The notes beneath the pieces were generated by a model, which saw nothing but the letters and a program-made list of their open reading frames with translations, searched no databases and was not told the origin of the DNA. From Echria macrotheca (taxonomy: Eukaryota > Ascomycota > Sordariomycetes > Sordariales > Schizotheciaceae): a DNA stretch of 64,000 bases. Of the stretch, positions 10,945 to 22,550 are shown one piece after another. The stretch covers positions 186,001 through 250,000 of the forward strand of contig MU839844.1 in assembly GCA_030411725.1 (NCBI GenBank), in the 5' to 3' direction. Position 1 is the stretch's first letter. Every line of letters begins with the position of its first letter. The position numbers and the translations under genes were made by a program.

Positions 10945-13900
10945 CCCCCGCAAAGGCCTGAGTCTGAAACGTCTGCTCTTTGCTCGGCAGTAGGAGGTGA
11001 ATAGACGCAGTCTGGCGCGGGCGACGACGAGATTCAAGCGTGCACGGCGCGCCTGGTCGTGGCGATTGGGAGGGAGCCTCTGGCGCGGCAGATAAATGAA
11101 TGAAATGGCTGAAAATGGCACGAGGGGCCCGATGCGGGTGCAAAAAGTCGAAAAGGGCAGGCGGGCTCCCCGGCGATATGCGACGGCCCGGTGCTGGTTC
11201 CGGGCTCTGGAATGGTGATATGGAAGCACCCCCTCAGCAGCCGTCGGATGGTGTGCGGAGCGGTGCGTGCAAGGCGGCCTGATGAATCAGCGTGGAAAAA
11301 GTGTGATCAGCCTGCAGCGCGCCCTCGGATACGATGCGCCAGCAACCAAAGGCGGGGGGGGATGGCGTCTCTTTTCGCGTCTTGCCCTACTGTGGCCTTG
11401 GCTTGACTCGGCTTTTCCAGTGCAGCAACGGCGTCACTGCAGATGATCGCGAAGTCCGGCGGCGATGCGGTGTGCGAAGCTCGGTCAACCTCGCTGCGCG
11501 TCCCTCCCGGGCTCGCTCCGTGGCGGTCTGCTGCGATGATTGCTGCTGATGGATCCGCCACCTAATGGCCACCGATGAAGCCCGTGGTGATATCGCCCCA
11601 GAGTAAAATTAATCGCAATAATCGGCTCTCGCTCCGCGCCTGTCTCGAGTGTCCTGCACCGTCTGACACGTCAGAGACACATGAATCGGCCGCCGCGTGA
11701 GGATCTCTGATTTGCGCAAAGGCGGGAGACAAATGCCGGGTCCGTCGATTTTTGGATCTGCCCCCGGCAGAACCTGCTGTTGCGGGTCGCGGTGCTTGGT
11801 TAAAAAAAAAAAGCACGGCGCAACCGATTAAGAAACCCTTTCAACCTCCGCTGTCCGGCGATGCGATGGACAAAAACTAAAAACCCGTTGCGAATCCCTT
11901 CACGTTCGGTTGTGCGGATGGTGGAGAGCAGAGCAGAGGAAAAGAGGTGGCGCTTGGCTCGTTTTGACGCGCGATTATGCTGCGCCTGTCGGGAAAGCAG
12001 AGCTGCTGCTGCTGCTGCTGGGTTGCGTGTGGCTCTCGAGTCGGCGAATGTGGTGGCTCGGGTGCCGCGACACTGCTCGTCCGTACACGAATGGGAGGCG
12101 AAGAGGCGACAGCGACGGCGATGCTCGCTCGGCTGGTCGGTGTTGTTGCTGTTGTCTAGGTGCAACTTCAACAAAACGACCCGTCGGCACGAGACTTTGT
12201 GTGGGGATGGATGGATTGATGAGGGAGGATGACAAAAGTCGGCGCTGTCCTTCGTCAAGTACCTGAGCGGCTGCAGAAAAGGTGACCGCAGCGGGCAAGC
12301 GTCAAGGCCGTCGGGGCGGCTGGGGGGGTGTGGCCAGCATGTACCAGCGCAACCAGGTCACACAGACGTCGCGGGTAGTTAGCTAGGTAGTTAGCGGGTA
12401 GCCGGGCGGTGCGAGGAGTGCCTGGGATTGTGGCGACCAGACCGGGGCAGGCAAGGCGCCAGTGACGGAATCGAGCGATGTCTGTGATGGACGAGGGATG
12501 GACTGTCCTGCAGCCGTGTCTTCTTGGAATGTGCTGCTCGCTGATGAAGACGGAGAGGTTCCTCGTGCTTTCTCCTGCAACGGCGACGGAGCGCTCAGCA
12601 TGTGCGGAGCGGTGCAGGTGGGAGGCTGTCGAGTCTTGTACAATATACCGTGCATGGGTGCAACCGTACCCCACCGCACACGATGTGCTGCCGGCAAGGC
12701 CTCGTCGCCGCTCCCTGCCCGCCGTCGCTAAGCCTGCGAGCGTGCTGGAACAGGCGCACGATTGGGCGGCACGGCGCCTGCCCGAGCCTGCCCACCCGAT
12801 GCCAGCAGGTACCGGTACCTGTGCTGGGTCGCTTCGAACCTTGCGTGTTGGCGCAGGGGTCCGACAGCCACCCTGGGGAACTGTGAGAACTGAGAACAAC
12901 ACGGATCAACTTGCCCTCCCGTCGTCGTCGTGATGACCGGCCGGGCCAGGCACTTGCAGACCCCGGTGTGCTCGACAGGGGGTATGCGCACCCACCGCAA
13001 CCCACAAGAGACTAAGAATCAGAGAGCCATCACGCCCTCGGCCAGCAGCACTTGTGATGGATGGTCTGCACCTTGCCGGCGACCCGGCGTCTGCAGAGAA
13101 AAACACACTTCTCGACAACAGGATTGTGTTCGCGATACGAAATTAGGCACAGCCAGACCGATGTTGTTCAACATTCGGATGGCCGCACAACTGCATCCTG
13201 TCATGGTTTTGTTGGTGCTCAACCCGCAACCCTTTTCTCCTCTGCACGCGGACCGGACTGTGGCCGTCAAGTAGATCGACGGCACAGCTGGACCGTCCCC
13301 CCCTTCCCGTCCTTCGCCGGCTTAGCGATCTATCGACCGTCGTTGGACAGACAAGCGATGGCAAGAGCCGCCATGTATTTTGGTATCTGATATTTTAGGT
13401 ATTTGGGTATCACCCGTCCGGGCAGTTGGCCATCAAACAACAGCGCGCGCTCTCTCGACGAATTCAACCTGATCTGGACAAGGCGCCTAGCAATCCGGGA
13501 AGCTCGAGAGCCTCCTTCCTGCTGGCATCGCACCGTGGGAATCGAGGATTTCACGCACCACCCCCATCGCTTAGGCACTTGGTGACATGCACAAGGAGCG
13601 GCTATCGTCTGTCCCTTCCGCCGTGTCACAACGAACGGTCAAGATCAGCCCCCGCCGCCGCCGCGTGTGCCTGACACCCGACGCTGAGGAGCAGGTCCTG
13701 TCCGTACTACATGACGCAAACAAAAGCTGCTGGTTAATTCTATCGTCAATCAAGAAATCATCCCAAACAGGGGAGGGCATTGCGAAGCCCGCCCGGGACT
13801 TGGGGCATCTAGACTTGTGGCTGTAGGGTACCCTACTTGGCTGCGAGTATTTCCGGCCCCCATCCTCCACAGGTGCGTCGGCAGGTGGCTGTGATTTGCC

Positions 13901-16900
13901 AACCGAACCAAGTAACTATCGATAATGACCAGCATCACCCACTGTTGCAGATGGCCCGTTTGTGCGCATGCGTACCAGACTTTGGTCCAGTTATCGAGGT
14001 TGCTTGCTGGCGATGGCGTGCATGCGCAATCGACTGGAGGGTACCGGCCGGCCCTCCCTCCTCTGTTTCCCCCTTGCAGCGGCGAAGAAAGCATGGCGGA
14101 CCACGGCTGCCCTTGGCCGTCGTCTCAGCTTTTTATGAACCCCACGTTGCGAGCTGCCCTCTGCCCTCCGTCATTGGGGTCCGGAGGCCATGTGGTTGCC
14201 CGTTAGCTGTCGCGCCCCTCGGCCCCGATCTCGGGTCTGGCCGACTGTTGCACTGAGATGGCCACGGAAGCCTCTTTCGCCGTCGACTCCCCCCGCCGTC
14301 GCTGGCCAGTCAGGGGATCGAGGCAGGAGAGCATTGCCGTCGGGTGCGGTGATGAAGCGTGTGAAGCGAAATCTCACAGCATGAGGGCCAATGAAGGGGC
14401 TGTGAACAGGGGGAACGTGTCATGCAATTTGGCGCGGCGTGTGGGTTCTCTCTCTGGGAGAGTCTCCTCCGATCTGACTGCCCCGCGTCTATCAGATCTC
14501 CAAGTCCGATGTCGAGCGCGGCCCACGATGACTGTTCAGCTCTCCTCCTCATCATGGCCCCGTCTCTCAGCTGTCGTTCAAGCTGGCTTGCGATAAAAGA
14601 TCGAGCCTGCACAAGGCAAATTGTGGACCAATTCGTCATCAGATACAGGCTCCGTGGGCGGGTGCCGAATCGGGCCAGGCTGACGATTGTCACGGTCCAA
14701 TTCATCCCAACGTGGCCTGGGGAGCATGCTTCTCCACGGCGGTGCCATTCAGGATGAAACCCAGAAGCGTGCTCTGCATCGTCGACCCCTCCAAGAAATG
14801 ACGCCTCGGCGGGGGAGCAAGGGTGCGTCCAGAGGCGGTTAATTTTAGCAACAATACCCGCAATCTGGTCGTAATCTTCATGCTTAAGATTTTAATATCA
14901 GCCAGATGCCGTCCTGGGCAGCGACGAGCCAACCGTCGCGAAATCTCTCGATCCTGTCGCTCCTTACCCGCAGCGAAAGAGGTGTCGAGCGCCTGTTGGG
15001 GCCGTGGTCGCTTGTTCCCCGAGTCCTGGGGCGAGGGGGGGCGAGCACGCACGCTAGCGAAGCGCACGAGATGCCCGCCGACAAGTCCCGGTTGGGTGAC
15101 AGACCAGTTTAAGCGGATTCGGCACTCTCATTGGACAGAAATCAAGAGAAAGGGACCTATGAGCGGCCAAGGAAGCCTCGGAAGTAGAGGCAATATCGCA
15201 ATAAAAAAGGGGAAGGAAGCCCGCGAGAGCTGGTTGATCCATTCTTAGAAACAGAGATGAGATGCAGACGGCATGCACCCCGTCACGGCGTGTGTTGTAC
15301 CATCCCGCGGCGGGACCCTGATCAGGCGCGGCTATGGCGATTCGCACCTGCGCTGCGCTGCTGTCGAGCTAGCGAACCGTGATCCACCTGAAAAGCTCAG
15401 TCCCGCGATGGCGAACGGACGGAGGGCAAACCAGCCCCGGTCGACGCTGACTGCAGACGATGCTGGAATCTGCCAACCACATCGTCCGACGGGACAGCGA
15501 CGAGCCGGCCGTGGGTGTTCGGCCAGCCGACAGACTGCACGGGCATTCGGTGCCATCACCGACGCGTTATTATGCCGACGATAATGCGTAGCTGACGGTA
15601 TACGGACTACACGTTGGAAGCCGAGGAAGCGTATTCGCTCGGAATCCTCGAGTCGCAACCAGACCCTCGCACCCGTAACATTGGGTTTAATATCAGGGTC
15701 GGAGAATGGGCGGGCTGCCCAGCCCCAAGACGCCGGTCGGCCTGGTCAAAGCGGTGTGGCCAAAGTGACGTTTGCGCGGAAGGCGACAGCTCATCCTCTC
15801 GCCCGCTTGAGATGAAGCGGTGTGCTGGGGGTGGGCCAAAGCGACCAGGCAGTGCGCGGGTTGCTTCCGCTCGTTTCGGAATCCGGAGCGCTTCAACCCT
15901 CTGGAAGGTGTCATTCTGAGATATGCAGGTAATCCTCCGAGGGTTGTTCAAGAGTCAAGCCGACGTCGAGACATTATTATCTGTTTGCCTGGTCGGCCCC
16001 GGACCCGACAGAAAGGAAACCACGGTGACTGGGCGACAAACGAGATATTCGTGAGGGCAACACAGTGCTCAGGGTCGAGTTTGTCCATGGGCGCACACGG
16101 CCGGGAATGCGCGTCTAAAAACAGACGGATCTGTTTTTGGCGAGCCCAACATCTGGGTTTTTGGACGTGATTGCCAGAAAGGGTCTTCAAGGTGAAGGAC
16201 GGCGCGGCCTTACCCGCCCCAGCCGCCTCACCGAGCTGACGTGGGGCTGGCCGCACCTGACACGGCAAACTCCAGACGCTTTCCTCTCTTTCCTCTCGAT
16301 GGCGCGCATCGCTTCTCATCAACTGCCTCTCGCCCCGTCTCAGCTCATGCGTGACGACAAACTCCACGAGGCACACCGGGTCGTCACCGTTCTCTGACAG
16401 CCAGCTGTTGACGGGCTGGAGGCAGACGCTGCAGCGAATGGGAGCTTGGCACCAGACACGCTGACCTGCTAACCGCCCAATGGTGTGTCGGCGCGTATGG
16501 GTGCGTCGCCGTCCAGCGCTTGCGGTAAGAGAGCTCTCGATACCGTGATCATTTTAGGCACGCCTTCTAGAAGGCTTCGATGCTGGCTGTCCGTCAGTCC
16601 GGCAGTCGCGCACCCCGCCGTGGTGGTCGAACCCGGCGTCTAACCGGTATTTCTAGACCACCGACCCTGCGGAGACGTGCGTCCGCCCTGTGCTGCTGCT
16701 GCTGCCCGCGGACAAGAATAGCACCGCCGGGCCCGTGAACTCGGCGAACCGGTTGGTTGACAAGGCGGCGACCCCGGCGAAACGCCGCATCTATGCCTGC
16801 GATGGCATGCTTCCCCGCGTCCGATCGATTGGCCCGTCCGACCCTCCGGCTCTCGCAGGACCGCAACGAGGAAGCGACCTTGGCGCCGAATCGATGCAAG

Positions 16901-17301
16901 GTCGAGGCTCTGCGTCCAGACGCCCTGTGGCGCTTATCTTGGACTGGGGATGCTTCTATTCTTGGCCCTGTTGGGTCGAGTGCTGCCACGACATTGGCCA
17001 AAAATCCCCGGGCCCTCGAAGCTAGCGCACAGCATCAGTGTTTTCGAAACGCCGCACTTGATATCGCCAGGGCTCCCAGGCACGGTGATATCATCCCGCT
17101 CCTCAGATCTTGCATCGTCGAGATCTTTGAGGCGTCGACAACCCCAGCAGCAGCATGAGCACCTGGCAGCTCGCCAGGGCGCTTGCCGCTCGACCAGTCG
17201 GCGGCTGCGGCAACCGTCTCCATGTTTAGAACCACGGGCTGGCCGGGCACCATTCCGCTGGGACACTTACCCGCGCAGTCACGCCATTGCCGCCGTTGCG
17301 T

Positions 17302-17339
17302 CTAACATGGGCGACTGCGCCTAAGATGGGCGACTGCGC
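17302..17339. repeat. 19-bp tandem duplication
   Basis: Two adjacent 19-bp copies (CTAACATGGGCGACTGCGC, then CTAAGATGGGCGACTGCGC) differ at one base. This is a recent local duplication with no other visible role. Confidence 0.85.
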
Positions 17340-18442
17340 CAAATACCCCCTATCACGACTGCAGAACAAGATCTCTTGCCGCATCGTCCCCTGCCTGTTC
17401 TGTCTTCGAAGTCTGGGTACCTGGCTGTAGGGCTCAAGGTACTGATACAAGTCCCCCGACAGATCTCGAGATGGTACCTGCATGGTCCGGATCCACTTTG
17501 AACGTCGCCGCCTCACACATCCCCCGTCCTGGTTAACGCCATCAGTGCTCTAGTCTCGGAGAATCTATGCCCTATGCTCTCGGTCCGGCCATTGGTCTTG
17601 ACTGCAGTTTATTCTCCGAGCGGCAGCATAGGACATTATCATCTGCAGAAGGGCCCATCCTTCCCCGAGCCGACGGAGCCTCAGCACGTGTCCCGGCCTG
17701 ACTTGAGCATACATATATGTGCTATCTTTAGATCCAGACAACCTCGCGTCCCGCCGCGTGAATCTATCCCACTTAGCCAAGCGGCTATACCGTGGCAGCG
17801 CAGCGAGTTGACGAACACTATCTGCCTGTGTGCTTGTGCATTCTGCAATCTTGCATACAGCAAAGAAGGTCCGATCGCATGTGGAACTCTGCAGAGGCCA
17901 CTTGGGGGCCAGTCCTACAGCTTGGTTCATTAGCCCAGCGGCTCGTCTCCAAGCAATATACACCCCGAGTAATATTCTCGGGCCGCCCCGTACATACCAG
18001 GAATGCTGACTCTCAAGAGTCGGGGCTTTGATGAGCTTAGCCGGCGCGTCTGGGGGCCAATTAGCATCGGATTCACAAGCTGCTGTCGTACGTTTGTTTA
18101 TCTGACGTTCCTTCATCTTGGGGACGGGGAAGCATTGATAGCCAACCAAGGCTGGCTACCCTGGAAATTTGGTGTTTCTCTTGTGAAGAGTTTAGGATCT
18201 CGGCGGCTCTTTGGGTGCCAAGAGGCGAGACGCGATCATGATACAGCGGACAGGGGGGAAGGGAGGCTGAGCTTGTGGATGACTGAAGATCCTCATCACC
18301 ATGATAGGGAGTAGATTTTGGAGGAGGCGGTGTGAAGTTGATCAAGTGTGGTTTTGTGACCACATGGTTGTGCGGCTATGCTGCTCAGGGGGCGCGGCAC
18401 CGCCTCGTGAGGATCGATACAGACACTAGGAATCAGCCAGTC

Positions 18443-18533
18443 GTCCGTATGGTCTAGTGGTATGACATTCGCCTTACAGTTTCTCTGTGAACTGGTTCCG
18501 CGACAGGTCCCAGGTTCGATCCCTGGTGTGGAC
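18443..18533 (+). tRNA. tRNA-Val (anticodon UAC, probable), intron-containing
   Basis: Cloverleaf built by hand. The acceptor stem GTCCGTA (18443-18449) pairs with TGTGGAC (18527-18533) with two G-U wobbles; A follows as discriminator. The D arm is GTC-TAGTGGTAT-GAC. The anticodon stem TTCGC pairs with GCGAC except for a T-C mismatch at the 27-43 pair. The T arm CCAGG-TTCGATC-CCTGG is perfect and contains the B box. Anticodon TAC is at 18475-18477. A ~20-nt intron (18479-18498) starts one base after the anticodon, and its CTGTGA pairs with TTACAG across the anticodon, the usual pre-tRNA intron helix. Both internal promoter boxes are present. The isotype rests on the inferred loop; the exact splice sites could shift by a base. 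Confidence 0.78.
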
Positions 18534-20239
18534 AATGTGGTTTTCTTTTGCTGGTGGGCTCTGCTGATCGGACCGTGATCGGTCCTGGGTCTTTCATTTT
18601 GCTGGCTCCGATGTGTGGCTATGGGTTGGTGGGGACTGGGTTGGGGAGTTCTCAAGTGTCACAAGGGTGACTTCTTTGTATGTGTTTCTTTACAAGATGC
18701 CTGGATATATTGTGTATAGATGGGTGGCGAAGAATCATAGGGATTCATTCTTCATGAGCTGTGACTATACTCGTTGACCTAGATACCTGGCTGGACCACA
18801 CTAAAGACTGAACACCAGTACGGTGCGTGGGATGTGTATACCATTGTGTTAATATGGAGATCCTGTACTGGAATGACGGTCTAGTTGCCGACGTACCTAT
18901 GGTACTCTGGTTGCCTCCCTAGCAAGCAAGAGACGATAGTGAGAGGAGGACGCACGCACCCTTGCTCTCCTCGGGGTTAAACGGCAAGTTGTGATGGTCA
19001 ACCCAGTGCTGCTCTGCTACAGATTTTACCAGATGCTTTCGTTGCTGGACCTGATGTGGGTATTGTCAAGTCATGTATGGCAGAAAGGGTGATAGATTGT
19101 CCACAGTGGGGTCGAGATATACAAAGCAGTGGTCAGATTCTCTCGAGGCCTTGTTGGTAAAGACAGCAGATATTTTGTTAGTTTGTATCTGCCCGGCACC
19201 AGGGTGAACTTGATGTCATGGGAATATGCCCTGATTCGACGTCGTGACGAATATATCTCCGGGTATCGACTCATACATGTACATTGTGAATGGTACGGGA
19301 TTATGTTGAGGCACGCAGGTGACCCTGTCAGTCTGATAGGTATGTAAACTGGTAGGGGTACTGTTGGAAGTCCCAGGTAAACGTACTATATCAGCTCCTC
19401 GACTGGACTCCTAATTCTCAAACTTGAACAAGTCAAATCTCTTGGGAGACACGACTTGCTGGGGGCGGACAAGTAAAACGAAGGATCTGGGTATATTCCA
19501 GTTAGTTGCAAAGCTTACGAGGCTCTCCCCTTTTGTCCATCACCATCTCAATACCCACCGAGACGGGCCACCTTGTCTCATTGCACTCGGCGAGTCTCCA
19601 GACCGAGATGGCGATTTCAAAACGAGAATTCAGCTCACCCTTACAAATATACACCCAACAATGAAGCGTCGCGCCTCTGTAGCCCATGAGCAACACATAT
19701 CCACCCTGATCCACCTCATCCATCGCCAACCCGTTGAAGGTCACAAATCACCATCCCCAGTCTCGCCCCTGACCTCCTTCCCACCCGGGTGCTCACCAGA
19801 ACATTACCTATCGAACAGAGCAAATCACCCCGTCCCCGTGACGGGATACGTCACCCAGATACCTAGTACCTAGGCAAGGCCCCTGAATAGGTAGCTCCCT
19901 ACAAAACTACGTAGACTAGCCTGGCGAATATAGATGAATGCACACTGAATGCTATTTGGATGACCAGAAGCCCGGGTCAACACCAGACAGCCACCGGCGT
20001 AGACTACCTAGACAAGACGGTATCTATCCAACGATGCGAGCCAACTATCGGCTCGTTATACAGAGGTGTCTTGGACACAGCTATCCACCGATGGACACTC
20101 CCAGGACAGACACATCTTAGTAAACCGAGGCAGTTATACTGGCCATGACAGAGCGACCAGGTGGAAGACACTGGCGACAACACACAGCCTCGACTAGTCA
20201 TTCCATGCTCATGATTCATTACTAGGTGCCCACCGAAAC
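18534..20239. other. Gene-poor spacer downstream of tRNA
   Basis: No credible coding frame is seen. Near 19859-19872 there is a CCTAGTACCTAGG palindrome of the same type as others in the spacers. Otherwise nothing is recognised. Confidence 0.55.
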
Positions 20240-21979
20240 TCAACACCGAATCTCCACCCCCCCTTTACTGACAGTAACATACTTAACCCCCTTAAACGGC
20301 TTCACCGTATCCCCGAGCCCGCGACTCTTCCGTGGATCAAAGACAATACTATCCACTTTAATCCCACTCGCCAGCCACCCCGTCACAGCAAAACTTACCG
20401 ACGCAGAACTCGGCATGAGCGTTTTATTCTGCGCCGCGCGTCGTTCCTCCTTTTCCTCACCTGTCCCTGCCACCTCGACTGCCTCGCTTTTCGAACCCTT
20501 CGCCGGCGAAGCCTGGTACGGCTCGTCGTATGTATACTCGCTCTTCCCGAGCGTGTTGAACCCGAACCCCGTCGGATCCGACTCGACATCCTCCTCTGTC
20601 ATTTGTCCGACGACGGTACACCGTAGACCGAAATAGGAACCGCCCGAGGCTAGGTCCTTGTTCGGGATACTCCACTCTAGAAAACGGTCGCCTGGGTTGT
20701 AGTTTGCGTCGCCTTTGCTGGGTCTAATCTCAGAGAGGTTGCGGACGTCGGAGGGGAGCGGGACTGTCACGACGAGATCTTGCAGAGACGGGGAGGATGG
20801 AGCGCCGGACTGCGGCATGCTGAATCCCCTCCCGCCTACTCCGCCTCCCCTGCTGACCAGTGTGTTTCCCCGGAAGATGTTGTTTATGTTCAGCCGGACC
20901 TCAAAGTCGGATCCGTTGGAGCCGAGACTTGTTTTGACTTCGAGACTGACTGGCAGCTTCAGATTATTTGCACTTGACTTGGTGATTTTGGAGTCCGTGA
21001 AGGGCAGAAGATCCACTTCGTAACCGGCGAGGGTGAACCGGCCGTCGGGCGGGATGAAACTTAGCACCCCCGGCTGCTCCCTCCATTTCGCAAGACGCAC
21101 GCATGGGTGGAAGACGGGAAGTTCGAGCAGCGTGTTCAGGTTGTGTCTCCCCGACGGCCCTGTCAGTGTGAGCGTGATATCGGGTACCCCTGAGACTTTC
21201 GAGTTGCAAGCAATTGTCCCGTTAGCAAAAGCGGCGAGCGGCCTCCCTGATGGCGCAAGGGTTACCGATAACGTCTCAATTACGTCGGCATAAAACTCAT
21301 TCGACGTGTGTCTGACATTGGCGCGCCGCCATGGTAAGGCTGGCGTAGCCTGGGCGAGTAATGACGGAGCGTGGGGCTGGTTTCCGACGCCGAACCCGGA
21401 TTTTCTGCATGGAATCAGCTTTCTAAGCCCCTATACCCGTGAGAAGAAGGCATACGCTGGCAGGTTGGGCAAGTTGAGATTACCCAGCAACTTCCCAACG
21501 AAGCCCTCGACCTCTACTAGATCCCGCAGCGCATTAGGCTCTGTGGTATTGACTATGCCCGTATCGCACATCTCGGTGAGAAGCTGGGCGGCGACATCGT
21601 AGTTGCTCTCGATCTTGTGCGCCAACAGGGGTGCGCCGAGGAATTCCTCGAACGAGTCGACGACGCGGTGGAGGAACTCGAGAACGAGGAGGGGTTCGAC
21701 CTCGGTCGACGAGGTTACGAGAAACAGCAGATTCGCATGGTTGAGGCTGAAGACTAGCGTGGGAGGGTTGGTGTTGGGGAGGTAGATCAGGTTCGGGCGC
21801 GGCGCTGCGTGTTCGAGATAGAGGGGCAGCAGGTGTGTCGCCGACAGCGGCCGCGACGTGTATGTATGCGAAAGAACCAGGCTGCTTGGGACAGTTAGCT
21901 CCCCATCCGGCCATGATGTTGTTAGCGGCGCTCACTTGTGATCGTCAAAGATGTGCAGCGCTTCTATGACGCCGTTCAT
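20240..21979 (-). CDS. apm3: AP-3 adaptor complex mu subunit (Apm3)
   Basis: Medium chain of the AP-3 clathrin-independent adaptor, which sorts cargo from Golgi/endosome to vacuole. Three exons: 21979-21936, 21881-21456 and 21404-20240; product 544 aa. The N-terminal longin-like domain opens MNGVIEALHIFDDHN and continues LSHTYTSRPLSATHLLPLY. The C-terminal mu-homology domain starts near SNEFYADVIETLSVTLAPSG and includes HPCVRLAKWREQPGVLSFIPP and LEWSIPNKDL. Intron 1 (54 nt) ends in AAGCAG, a tandem acceptor that could add or drop one Ser. Intron 2 (51 nt) uses donor GTATGC, chosen because only it keeps phase with exon 3. AP-3 rather than AP-1/2 is judged from the sequence of the MHD and its short linker. 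Divergent from the small gene at 22203. Confidence 0.88.
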
Positions 21980-22202
21980 GGTGTTTTCTGCCTGTCGCGC
22001 TTCTGTAGAGGGCTGTTGTTGAAGCTCCGCTGGGAGCACTGACGCAATTCGGCGCCGGATGCCCGAGCAGGGGGTTCTCAACCGCCAAGCGACGGGCGGT
22101 GAAACTTGGCAGAATTAGGGCGCCTTCTTGGCAGGCAGCGCGTCTGCATGGATGAGATGCCAAACGAAATCGAGCATCTTGGTTTACACCACAGCCGTCG
22201 CC
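21980..22202. promoter_or_regulatory. Short divergent promoter region (223 bp)
   Basis: The gap between the AP-3 mu start and the DMAC1-like start. An in-frame ATG at 22152 could lengthen the right-hand gene by 17 residues. No clear factor-binding motif is seen. Confidence 0.45.
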
Positions 22203-22550
22203 ATGGCGAAAGAAAAAGTACCATCTGTCCAGACTCTGGATAAGCCGGAGGATCTCCAGACGCTTTTAAGGCAAGACCGTGGTGATGACTGTCTCTCGTG
22301 TCGACTCGTCGGTGAGTACCTCATCTCACTTGTTGTCTCAAAAACATCACGGCTTAACATAGCAATAGGTAGTGGCGCCTTTCTAGGTCTGGCTGGCTAC
22401 ACATACTGGTCCGGCCATACGCAACTTCAACAACAGGAAGCACGAATCCTCGCGAGCAAATCCATGTTCGGTATGCGCAGCAGGCGGTTCGGTATCACGG
22501 GCATTTCCCTTGGCCTTGCCTGGTTAGGTCTGTGGAGGTTCATCAAATGA
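22203..22550 (+). CDS. DMAC1-like small membrane protein (DUF4536-type)
   Basis: A small protein resembling the distal membrane-arm assembly component 1 family, linked in animals to mitochondrial complex I assembly; a role in the inner membrane is inferred from that. Two exons: 22203-22311 and 22369-22550; 96 aa. The intron of 57 nt is a multiple of three and lacks a stop, so an unspliced reading would wrongly insert 19 residues; splicing restores DDCLSCRLVGSGAFLGLAGY. The C30-X2-C33 motif precedes two hydrophobic segments (GSGAFLGLAGYTYW and FGITGISLGLAWLGLWRFI). The start at 22203 (MAKEKVPSV) is preferred for its CCATGG context; 22152 is an alternative that would add MRCQTKSS and more. Confidence 0.72.
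   Translation: MAKEKVPSVQTLDKPEDLQTLLRQDRGDDCLSCRLVGEYLISLVVSKTSRLNIAIGSGAFLGLAGYTYWSGHTQLQQQEARILASKSMFGMRSRRFGITGISLGLAWLGLWRFIK

Larger units (their letters stand above)
10742..18442. other. 7.7-kb gene-free region upstream of the Zn2Cys6 gene
   Basis: No open frame here shows a recognisable domain, biased codon use or consistent splice signals. The longer ones (12255-12902 -, 17565-18149 -) look random and Arg/Cys/Ser-rich. It contains a GCGGAT repeat (10921-10944), a GCTGCT run (12002-12020) and a 19-bp tandem pair (17302-17339). It could hold a long 5' UTR, distal regulatory DNA or non-coding transcripts; sequence alone does not say which. Confidence 0.55.

Noticed and set aside
12255..12902. 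215-aa minus-strand frame in the gene desert
   Set aside because: Composition is random for GC-rich DNA (Arg, Pro, Thr, Ala), no domain, and no splice sites extending it.
17565..18149. 194-aa minus-strand frame
   Set aside because: No recognisable motif and overlapped by equally long frames on the other strand, so chance is the simplest reading.
10742..18442. RIP-mutated retroelement in the gene desert
   Set aside because: The region stays GC-rich without TpA excess, and no reverse transcriptase or integrase remnants were visible.
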